A DNA stretch of 40,618 nt from Bacteroidales bacterium. Lineage in GTDB: Bacteria; Bacteroidota; Bacteroidia; Bacteroidales; UBA932. Shown one piece after another: positions 33,408 to 40,618 of this stretch. Position numbers and translations under genes: made by a program. Every line of letters begins with the position of its first letter. Within the stretch, counting starts at the first letter, position 1. The DNA is taken from positions 1 to 40,618 of the forward strand of contig JAFLUX010000018.1 of the NCBI GenBank assembly GCA_022508605.1, written 5' to 3'. The notes beneath the pieces are model-generated. The model worked only from the letters and a program-made list of their open reading frames with translations. It did not search any database and was not told the origin of the DNA.

Positions 33408-35209
33408 TGCCACAATACGTTTTGCGTCAGATTATTGTTTACCTCTATGGCGTTTACGGGAATCGGCCGCAGGTACATCTTCTCCGTCCAGATCCTTCTT
33501 GCCATCTCGAATACCAGGCAGTTGTTTTCGTTCAGACCTATGTACTGGTTGGTAGACATGTCCAGATACTGCGTATCCGGCTGTTCGGAAGTTTTCACCT
33601 CCACGAGGCACACTTTCTTGGATCCGTCGGCAAGAAGGTCCTGAGGTTGTCCTTCGGGCAGGTACATCCCCTCCCATGTATCCTCTATAAGTTCGCCGAG
33701 ATGCCAGCGGCAGAGATCATCGAAACGGCGCCCCTCCATGAAGAGTTCGATTCCCCTCTCACGGCGTATTTCAAGAAGATACATGTCATCGACCGTATTC
33801 TTGAAGTAGCTCACAAGGTAGGGATCCTCCGTTTCCGGCATTTTGGCCGACACGCCGGCACGGCTGCGGAGCACGGCGATGGTACGGTTCCAGTCGTTCT
33901 CATTGAAAAGCCCGAGTTCGGCCCTCGCCTCGGCATAGTTCAGCAGCACCTCGGCATAGCGCATGATGGGCAGACAGTTGTAGCTGAGCGACGTGGATTC
34001 CAATGCATCGTTGTCTATGCTCCACTTGATGACCTGGTACCCTGTCCGAGCTATGAGAAAGTTCGGGACGGCCGGTCCGGGTTTGCCGGACTGGAGTTTG
34101 GTATAGGTCGGGGTGATGATGGTCTGAGCCAGACGGGCATCGCGGTCTTCGGAAAGTTCGTCCACATATGAAAGACGCTCATATCCGGGCTTGTCGGTAT
34201 GCCTGCTGCCGTCCAGGTGCAGATAAGTATTGAGGAACTTTTTGGTCATGGACCAGCAGTGTCCGGAAGTGCTGGAGTTGAAGTACCAGGTGACAGGACT
34301 CATGATAGTTCCGTCGATATACTCCCGGGCCCAGAGCACCTCACGGTAGTCTACCGAACCCGAATTGAACAGAGCCCTGTACTGGGTACGGACATTCGCC
34401 GGAGTGTTCACTATCGTGTACTGGCCGCTGTCCATTATAAACGTACAGGCCTTTTCAGCCTCACGGAGGAAGTCGTCGGCGCTCTCGTATTCCGTAGACC
34501 ACGGCTTCTGGAAACTCGGTTCCACCTTGTGGTACTTTCTGTAGGTTCCTTCAAAGAGGCACACCCTGGACTTGAACAGGGATGCTATATAGCCGTTGAT
34601 TTGTCCGTTGTTGACATAGGCTCCGCTGGTCAGGCAATGCTCGGATGCATAGTTGAGGTCTTCGAGGATCCGGTGCATCACGTACTCGCGTGAGTCCCTG
34701 TCCTTGTACAGGCTTTCCATGTCGTCGGAGTCTATCGGTTCGTCATACCAGGGCACGGCACCGAAGGTCTTCACCTTCGAGAAGTAGAACCAGGCCCTCC
34801 AGAAACGTCCCACGCCTTCATAGTGGTCCAGGACTTCCTCGCTCACTCCGGGGGTCTCCCTCAGATGGACCAGGAAATAGTTAATGTTGTACAGGGCTTT
34901 CCACGAACTGCTCGCCCAGCCTCCCTGGTCGTTGGGACTCCATGAGCCGGTGTAGAAACTGCTCGTCAGAGTCCTGGCTATGCAGTCGGCGGCGTCCTCG
35001 TCTCCCCAGCATATTGTTCCGTAGTCCGGAGTATATTCGTTCAGGAACCCATTGGCATATATCCTCAGGGAGTTCTCATTGTAGAACCACTCATCGGCCT
35101 GGATTTTCTGCGGCGCCATCATGTCGAAGAATGAGCAGGACACTACCGAGGACAGGAAGGCCGCACAGACAAATATTCTAATCGCTGTTGTTTTCATATC
35201 GTTTTTCAT
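33404..35209 (-). CDS. SusD/RagB-family nutrient-binding lipoprotein (operon B)
   Basis: 601 residues from ATG 35209, which overlaps the SusC stop as ATGA; an ATG at 35197 gives a shorter signal peptide (MKTTAIRIFVCAAFLSSVVSC). The lipobox is SVVSC. Family features: DEWFYNENSLRIYANGFLNE, FWRAWFYFSKVKTFGAVPWY, MRYAEVLLNYAEARAELGLF and IRRERGIELFMEGRRFDDLCRW. It caps the SusC channel and binds substrate. It differs clearly from the operon A SusD, so the two pairs may recognise different ligands. Confidence 0.95.
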   Translation of the reverse strand: MKNDMKTTAIRIFVCAAFLSSVVSCSFFDMMAPQKIQADEWFYNENSLRIYANGFLNEYTPDYGTICWGDEDAADCIARTLTSSFYTGSWSPNDQGGWASSSWKALYNINYFLVHLRETPGVSEEVLDHYEGVGRFWRAWFYFSKVKTFGAVPWYDEPIDSDDMESLYKDRDSREYVMHRILEDLNYASEHCLTSGAYVNNGQINGYIASLFKSRVCLFEGTYRKYHKVEPSFQKPWSTEYESADDFLREAEKACTFIMDSGQYTIVNTPANVRTQYRALFNSGSVDYREVLWAREYIDGTIMSPVTWYFNSSTSGHCWSMTKKFLNTYLHLDGSRHTDKPGYERLSYVDELSEDRDARLAQTIITPTYTKLQSGKPGPAVPNFLIARTGYQVIKWSIDNDALESTSLSYNCLPIMRYAEVLLNYAEARAELGLFNENDWNRTIAVLRSRAGVSAKMPETEDPYLVSYFKNTVDDMYLLEIRRERGIELFMEGRRFDDLCRWHLGELIEDTWEGMYLPEGQPQDLLADGSKKVCLVEVKTSEQPDTQYLDMSTNQYIGLNENNCLVFEMARRIWTEKMYLRPIPVNAIEVNNNLTQNVLWQ

Positions 35210-38200
35210 CAGAATGTGACATTGAGGCCCAGCGTGACGGACTTGAGCATGGGATAGCTGGTTCCGTCCACCTTGGAATTCACGTTATAAACGCCGTTGA
35301 GGTCGGAATCCCCCGCAGAGATGACTTCAGGATCGAAGACCGTCGTCCACTTGTGCATGGGAGTCCATGTAAAAAGGTTCTCTCCGGACAGGAACACCCT
35401 GAGTCCCTGAAGCCCCATCTTGCCGATGAGTTTCCTCGGGAAAGAATAGTCGAGGGTGATATTCTTCAGGCGGCAGTAGGATGCATCCACGAGATACCTG
35501 TCGTTCGCCACCTTTTCGAGTGTGCCTATGGAGTCGGTGGCGAGGTACGATGACAGTTTGGGCCAGAATGCATTGGGATCCGGATCCTCTTCTGTCCATG
35601 CCTTGCCTATCTGGGACACCGGTATCATGGAGTAAGGCCTCGCATATTTGCCCCAGAAAGAGCCGCAGTTGATGCCCGGATACCAGTCTCTCTTGCCCAC
35701 TCCCTGGAAGAAGAGGCTGAGCCCGATTCCGTTCCAGTTCATATCGAGATTGATGCCGTAGCAGTAGCGGGGATTGGTATTGCCTATCACCCGGAGGTCG
35801 CCGGGATTGTCCGCGGTATGGTCCCCCCAGTTGATGGCACCGCTCTCGTCGAGGTCGGCGAATTTCAGGTCTCCGGCCTCGAACTTGTTGCCGCGCCTGT
35901 TCTGCGTGAGGAAGGCGCTCTGGTCGGCTGAATTCGCCACGTCGGCCGCATCCCTGAAAAGGCCCAACACATGCAGACCCCAGATTTCTCCGAGCTCTTC
36001 GCCCTCATAGTAGTCGGTCAGGATTTTGGTGTCGTTATTGTATTTGGTGATGAACGAGCGGGCATCCCACAGCATTCCTTTGACACCGTAGCCGAAGGGC
36101 TTTCCTCCGACATTGAAATTGTCCCTCCATGCAAGGCTGAGTTCCCAGCCGTAAGTCCGCATGTCGGCGTTGTTCCCCTTGGGAGAACTGTTTCCGTAGA
36201 CAGCGGGCAGGGTCTTTCCGACAGTGTACATGTCGGTAGTGTTCTTGACATAGTAGTCCGCTACGAGGTTCAGCCTGTTACTCAGCACGTCGATGTCAAG
36301 ACCGACATCATAGGTCGTCACGCGCTCCCAGGTCAGGTTGGAAGGGATAGGATCCGGTGCCGAAGTGACCGAAACCTTCTGCCCGTTGATATATACCGAG
36401 GACGTGCCCACGGTCATGTTCTGCGTATATGCGTAGGCGGCCACGGAACCGTTTCCGAGAGAACCGGCGGAAAGGCGCACCTTGGCATTGTCCAGCCATT
36501 CCCTGGCCCCGGACAAGAAAGGCTCTTCTGAAAAGCGCCAGCCCAGTGACAGCGAGGGGAAGAAGCCCCATCTGGAATTCACCGGAAATTTGGAGGACCC
36601 GTCCGCGCGGGCGCTCATCTCCAGAAGATAACGGTCCTTGAAGTTATAATTCAGTCTTCCGAAGAATCCGAGGAAGCTCCAGTCGTTGGAATTGTAGTCG
36701 TTCAGATAGTAGTAATCCGTGCCCATGAGCTGGAAGTTGGCCTTGTCCTCGCGTATGGCGTTGCGCTCGAGTCCCACCGTACCGTGATTGGTCTTCCATT
36801 CGAGATTGGCCCCGGCGGTCATCTTCAGTGAATGGGCGCTGCCCGTGAACTTGGGATTCCAGGCAAGGAAGGCTTCTCCCTTGAGATAGTCCTGATTGAT
36901 CCAGAGTTCTTCAAAATCGTCATAGGCAGGGCGCGAAGACATGGACTCCGGACCTGTACCGAAAGCATATACGTTGGTACGGCGGTCACGGCGCGACCAG
37001 TTGAAGGCATATGCGAAATTGAGATGGAAGTCAAGCTGGTCCTTCAGGATGTGGAAAGTATTGTTCAGGTTGTTTCCCATCTTGAACGCATGGTTGAGCT
37101 GATAGCTGTTTCCCGTGACGAAAGCGCTGTATCCCACGCACACCGCGGCATCGGTGAAAGTGCCGTCGGGATTGTAAGGCACTGTCATGGGATATGCCTG
37201 ATGCTCTATCTGTCCCTTCACCGACTGGGCAATCTGGAAAAGTACAGGCTGCAGATAGTAGCTGCGGTAGAAATTTATGTTGTCGTCGATAGTCCACCAC
37301 TTGGTGGCGTTCACCTGGACCTTGGCAAGTACGCTCGCCTTCCAGTAGTCATCGAAATCCGTGTTATATATACCGTCCTGGGCGAAATAGCGCCCGGATA
37401 TATGGAAGCGGACCTTGTCATTGCCTCCGCTGACATTGATTTCGTGCTGGGTATTGGTAGTGTAGTCTTTGTACATCAGCTTCCACCAGTCAGTGGAGCC
37501 ATAGTACTGCCACTGTCCGGAAGCGCTTACCCCGACGGGATTGTGGTACTCCGAGTAGCCGGGATCCTGATAGCGGCGTTTGAGTTCGGTAAACCACTCA
37601 TCGGAGTACGGGAACAGGTTGTTGAAGCCCGTGGGATAATATCCGTAGCATCCTTTGTAGGAGTCGAGGGCCTGCTGGGTCCAGTATACAGGGTCTGTTA
37701 CGAAGTCGAAGTCCACAGTATTCGCCAGCACGCTCATGGAACCGGAATACTTGACCTTGACGGAGCCGGCCGAAGGCGTCTTGGTGGTCACGAGAATCAC
37801 CCCGAAAGCTCCCCTGGCCCCATATATTGCGCAAGAAGACGCATCCTTGAGCACGGAGATGGTCTGGATATCCTCCGGATTCACATTGTCCAGGCCGGAC
37901 TCCACGCCGTCTACAAGCACAAGGCAGGAGCCTCCAGAACCTATACTCTGGGTATTTCCGCGGATATTGAGAGTTGCGCCGTGATTGGGTTTTCCGTCAT
38001 CGAACTGCAGAGTAAGACCCGGAATCTGTCCCTGTATGGAACGGACCGCGTTGGGATTGGAGCGGGAAGTAAGTTTCTCGCCGGAAATCTGCTCTATGGC
38101 ACCGACGACATCCTTTCTTTTCTGTGTTCCGTAACCGACGACCACTATCTCATCGAGGAAAGTCGTGTCGTCTTCCATCGTGACCATGATGCCGGAGTTG

Positions 38201-38472
38201 ATTGCACGGACCACGTAAGTCTGCTTCTTGAATCCGAGTAATGAAAATTCCAGAACGTCCCCGACTTTGGCTTTGATTGTGAACTCGCCCTGTGAACCGG
38301 TCACGGCGACGGCCCCTTTGCACTGCACCACCACACCGGCCAGAGGCTCCCCGTCGGAGGATGCTACCGAACCTCCGACCGTCCCTGACTGGGCGGCAAG
38401 TCCTGCAGGGTGCAGGAATGCGGCATACAGCAGCAGTGCGAGAGTAAGAAAGATTGATGATTTATTATGCAT
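35209..38472 (-). CDS. SusC/RagA-family TonB-dependent transporter (operon B)
   Basis: 1087 residues from ATG 38472, which gives a normal signal peptide (MHNKSSIFLTLALLLYAAF); an earlier ATG at 38523 would overlap the upstream gene by 46 bp and is unlikely. Carboxypeptidase-regulatory-like domain at about 30-105 (GGSVASSDGEPLAGVVVQC), TonB-box region FLDEIVVVGYGTQKR, plug (NIRGNTQSIGSGGSCLVLVD, VLKDASSCAIYGARGAFGVI), barrel ending LKSVTLGLNVTF. No STN domain. It starts 5 bp after the fused phosphoesterase and ends in an ATGA overlap with susD. Confidence 0.96.
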   Translation of the reverse strand: MHNKSSIFLTLALLLYAAFLHPAGLAAQSGTVGGSVASSDGEPLAGVVVQCKGAVAVTGSQGEFTIKAKVGDVLEFSLLGFKKQTYVVRAINSGIMVTMEDDTTFLDEIVVVGYGTQKRKDVVGAIEQISGEKLTSRSNPNAVRSIQGQIPGLTLQFDDGKPNHGATLNIRGNTQSIGSGGSCLVLVDGVESGLDNVNPEDIQTISVLKDASSCAIYGARGAFGVILVTTKTPSAGSVKVKYSGSMSVLANTVDFDFVTDPVYWTQQALDSYKGCYGYYPTGFNNLFPYSDEWFTELKRRYQDPGYSEYHNPVGVSASGQWQYYGSTDWWKLMYKDYTTNTQHEINVSGGNDKVRFHISGRYFAQDGIYNTDFDDYWKASVLAKVQVNATKWWTIDDNINFYRSYYLQPVLFQIAQSVKGQIEHQAYPMTVPYNPDGTFTDAAVCVGYSAFVTGNSYQLNHAFKMGNNLNNTFHILKDQLDFHLNFAYAFNWSRRDRRTNVYAFGTGPESMSSRPAYDDFEELWINQDYLKGEAFLAWNPKFTGSAHSLKMTAGANLEWKTNHGTVGLERNAIREDKANFQLMGTDYYYLNDYNSNDWSFLGFFGRLNYNFKDRYLLEMSARADGSSKFPVNSRWGFFPSLSLGWRFSEEPFLSGAREWLDNAKVRLSAGSLGNGSVAAYAYTQNMTVGTSSVYINGQKVSVTSAPDPIPSNLTWERVTTYDVGLDIDVLSNRLNLVADYYVKNTTDMYTVGKTLPAVYGNSSPKGNNADMRTYGWELSLAWRDNFNVGGKPFGYGVKGMLWDARSFITKYNNDTKILTDYYEGEELGEIWGLHVLGLFRDAADVANSADQSAFLTQNRRGNKFEAGDLKFADLDESGAINWGDHTADNPGDLRVIGNTNPRYCYGINLDMNWNGIGLSLFFQGVGKRDWYPGINCGSFWGKYARPYSMIPVSQIGKAWTEEDPDPNAFWPKLSSYLATDSIGTLEKVANDRYLVDASYCRLKNITLDYSFPRKLIGKMGLQGLRVFLSGENLFTWTPMHKWTTVFDPEVISAGDSDLNGVYNVNSKVDGTSYPMLKSVTLGLNVTF

Positions 38473-38477
38473 ATCGT

Positions 38478-40618
38478 TTATGGTTTGGCTATGTATGAAG
38501 GATAGGTGAAGCCGTTGGCCCATACCTCGGTACAGGTGTAAGTATTGCCATAGGGGTCAGTAGCCTCGACCATTATGGCCGAAGACGGACTCTTGGCCAC
38601 ATATTTGAACATATGGTGATTGGAAGTATAATTGTCGGTACTGTTGCGGGAGCGTCCCTGATTGCCCTTGTAATACCCGAGGGTCCACCAGTCCTGGCTC
38701 GACTTGTCGTTTACGGCATAGACCTGGCCCGGAGAAATCGAAGGGAAGGTCTGGCTGTTGCTGCCCATCAGGGTGGCATATCCGGAGAACTGACCGTCTT
38801 CATAGACTTTCACAGTCCACCTGGAGCTTCCGTTGAATACATTGATCATCAGGGTATTGTCCGCATACGGCCATTGGAAATAGCCATAATATCCGCCGCA
38901 TAGCAGATTGCCGCGGTATATCCTCATCTGGTAATTGGTGTCGTTCATGTTCTCGTTCACACCGCGAAGTACCGAATTGGTCAGGGCGTTGCCGTCGAAA
39001 TCATGGGTCACGTAACAGTTGGGCACACCGTCTCCGTTGAGTTTACTGGTCCACCACATGCCGCAGACGGCGGGATGCACGAACTCGTCCACTCCTGCAC
39101 CGAGCACATTGTAGACGGTTTTTCCGAAATGCGTATGCCCGGACAGCACCCGTGAGTTGGGGAATCTTCCGATGAGCCTGAGCACATTGGAGAGGTTGTC
39201 CCCGCCGGAGCTGTCATTCACCGGGATATGGACGCACAATATGACCATGTAGTCCGAGGGCACGTTGGCCAGGTCGGCCTCAAGCCAGCTGTACTGTGCC
39301 GCAGTAAATCCCGCATGGTATTTCAGTGGTTCGGTGATGCTGTCGTAGTTTATGTTGCGCATGCATACGACATGCACCTTCCCGCGGTTGAAAGACAGAT
39401 TCACGGGGCCGAAGCAGTCTTCGAAAGTGCGTTGCGCGGCAAGATAGAGCGTAGAGCTGCCTGCATCCGTCTTGAGAGGGTTGGAACTGCCGTACCAGAA
39501 GGTGTGGTCATGATTCCCCATGGTCTGGAAAACCGGCATGTTTATGAGAGAGAATTTTTCCCTCATCTGTGTCATTCCCGGCGAGGAATCGCTTTCCCTC
39601 ACGGTATTCACGATGTCCCCGAGCGTGACCCCGTAGCAGGGCACGGAAGAAGCGGCGATTTCCGCATTTACCGCAGGCACCGACTCCTCGCCGAAACGGG
39701 CTATGTCTATTTTGTTGTAGCCGCTGTTCTTCACATAGTGGGACTGGGGGTCGGCCATGGCTATGAGCCTGAAGCTGTTTTCTACCGCCTGGCGCGTAAG
39801 AGTGAAATCGTAGGTTCCGGGGCCCGTGTATTTAGTGAAAAACGCCGGGCAGCCGTATTCATTTTTCTCTATCACCGCATCCGAAGGATAGGAGAAGTAG
39901 ATATATCGCGTGTCGCTGCCGGTGCTTATGCTGTATCTTCCCTGCGAGTCGGTATAGACGACGTTGAATCCGTCGCTTACGGTGATTCCCGCGGCCGGTT
40001 TGCCGTCAGAGTACGTTATAGTGCCTTCGGCCATGGGTGCGAACTGTGTATAATAGATCTTGTTCGTGCTGTTGGCCGAGCCGGAAAGATACTTTTCGTA
40101 GTTGGACGCCGTGATGGCTATCTCATCGGCGCCGTCCAGGCTGATGCGTCCCTGAAGCGTTATTGGGCCCTCGTGCGTACCGAAGGTGACGGCCGCTGTC
40201 CCGTCGTAGAAACCGGCAATCATGCCGGTCTTGAGTCCGGACGGGTCAAGATTCTTCACAAGACAATCCACCTCGCAGGCCCCGCCCGTGCGTCCTGACA
40301 CATTCGGTACATTGCCCACGAGTCCTCCGGCCATCGCCGGCGCTTCCGAAAGAACATCTCCTGCAGAAATGCATGCGGTCAGACTATGGGCCGGCGAGTG
40401 GAAGCCTGCGATGCCTCCTATCGCGCTATGGGAATCCGCCTGCGCCCCGAGACTCAGGATGCCGCTGTTGCCGCATGTTTCGATATTGCCTGTGCTTCCC
40501 TGTATGCCGCCGGCCCGCACGCATATCGGGCCGAGCAGGGAAATGTCTCCTGCATTGGTACAGGATGAGGTGCGCGTCGGAGCGGCGTTTTCAGCCCCGG
40601 GGCAAGCGACTATTCCGC
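38478..40618 (-). CDS. Beta-helix/calcineurin phosphoesterase fusion (5' end outside window)
   Basis: The frame is open from the right edge to the stop at 38478, so the true start lies beyond 40618; a GTG at 40520 is internal, because beta-helix sequence continues upstream of it (SCTNAGDISLL). Visible part: beta-helix turns like those of the 16877-19189 product (TCGNSGILSLG, GGIAGF, GGLVGN), the same cap (VTFGTHEGPITLQGRISLDG), a MetallophosN-like domain (GTITYSDGKPAAGITVSDG), then the calcineurin core: MADPQ (D-x-Q), LGDIVNT, GNHDHT, CVH and SGHTHF, and a MetallophosC-type tail (PAVCGMWW). It is upstream of susC by 5 bp. Fusion of two modules that are separate in operon A suggests binding and hydrolysis of one substrate. 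Confidence 0.88.
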   Translation of the reverse strand, partial: GIVACPGAENAAPTRTSSCTNAGDISLLGPICVRAGGIQGSTGNIETCGNSGILSLGAQADSHSAIGGIAGFHSPAHSLTACISAGDVLSEAPAMAGGLVGNVPNVSGRTGGACEVDCLVKNLDPSGLKTGMIAGFYDGTAAVTFGTHEGPITLQGRISLDGADEIAITASNYEKYLSGSANSTNKIYYTQFAPMAEGTITYSDGKPAAGITVSDGFNVVYTDSQGRYSISTGSDTRYIYFSYPSDAVIEKNEYGCPAFFTKYTGPGTYDFTLTRQAVENSFRLIAMADPQSHYVKNSGYNKIDIARFGEESVPAVNAEIAASSVPCYGVTLGDIVNTVRESDSSPGMTQMREKFSLINMPVFQTMGNHDHTFWYGSSNPLKTDAGSSTLYLAAQRTFEDCFGPVNLSFNRGKVHVVCMRNINYDSITEPLKYHAGFTAAQYSWLEADLANVPSDYMVILCVHIPVNDSSGGDNLSNVLRLIGRFPNSRVLSGHTHFGKTVYNVLGAGVDEFVHPAVCGMWWTSKLNGDGVPNCYVTHDFDGNALTNSVLRGVNENMNDTNYQMRIYRGNLLCGGYYGYFQWPYADNTLMINVFNGSSRWTVKVYEDGQFSGYATLMGSNSQTFPSISPGQVYAVNDKSSQDWWTLGYYKGNQGRSRNSTDNYTSNHHMFKYVAKSPSSAIMVEATDPYGNTYTCTEVWANGFTYPSYIAKP

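Noticed and set aside
15644..40618. Ordinary polysaccharide utilisation loci with hidden glycoside hydrolases
   Set aside because: Each gene was read for hydrolase or lyase signatures; only phosphoesterase, MBL and binding-type folds were found, although an unknown enzyme in the 883-residue lipoprotein cannot be excluded.

Overview
The window reads as a GC-rich chromosome segment of a member of the Bacteroidales, possibly Alistipes/Rikenellaceae-like, although the genus is only inferred. The evidence is two SusC/SusD pairs, BACON and LamG lipoproteins, Bacteroidetes -7 boxes (TAnnTTTG) in front of several genes, and few Shine-Dalgarno-like sites. No insertion sequence, integrase, CRISPR array or origin was seen. 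Nearly all the DNA is coding; the largest gap is 236 bp (27614-27849).

Left third (1-15.6 kb), mostly housekeeping. A leftward unit holds a Tat-signal flavodoxin-fold protein, then carA and carB (carB runs off the left edge). From a shared divergent promoter region a rightward unit begins: an unusual fusion of an AmgK-like sugar kinase with the C-terminal domain of RapZ, a MurU-like nucleotidyltransferase, and a small outer-membrane barrel. A leftward tRNA-Val(CAC) follows. Next come a rightward lipoprotein gene, a complete RND tripartite efflux operon (adaptor, pump, TolC-type channel; ATGA overlaps) and sodB. A leftward MscS-type channel faces sodB.

Right two-thirds (15.6 kb to the end). 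Two tandem leftward operons are built from the same parts and contain no recognisable glycoside hydrolase, polysaccharide lyase or regulator. In order of transcription, operon A (27613 to 15644) is calcineurin-like phosphoesterase, BACON-BACON-LamG lipoprotein, SusC, SusD, BACON/beta-helix lipoprotein, metallo-beta-lactamase (MBL)-fold protein. Operon B (beyond 40618 to 27850) is beta-helix/calcineurin phosphoesterase fusion (5' end outside the window), SusC, SusD, duplicated Fn3-like/beta-sandwich lipoprotein, second calcineurin phosphoesterase, MBL-fold protein. Each operon ends in a hairpin followed by a T-rich run.

How they may work together: SusC/SusD pairs import oligomers across the outer membrane, and the lipoproteins (LamG, BACON, beta-helix, Fn3-like) are plausible surface binding proteins. 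The only visible enzymes are metallophosphoesterases and MBL-fold hydrolases. The simplest inference is a duplicated uptake system for a phosphate- or phosphodiester-containing polymer (teichoic-acid-like glycan, phosphoglycan, nucleic acid or phosphocholine-decorated material) rather than an ordinary polysaccharide. This system and the kinase-RapZ fusion are the two most interesting items here. All identifications rest on motif recognition by eye; no database search was possible.
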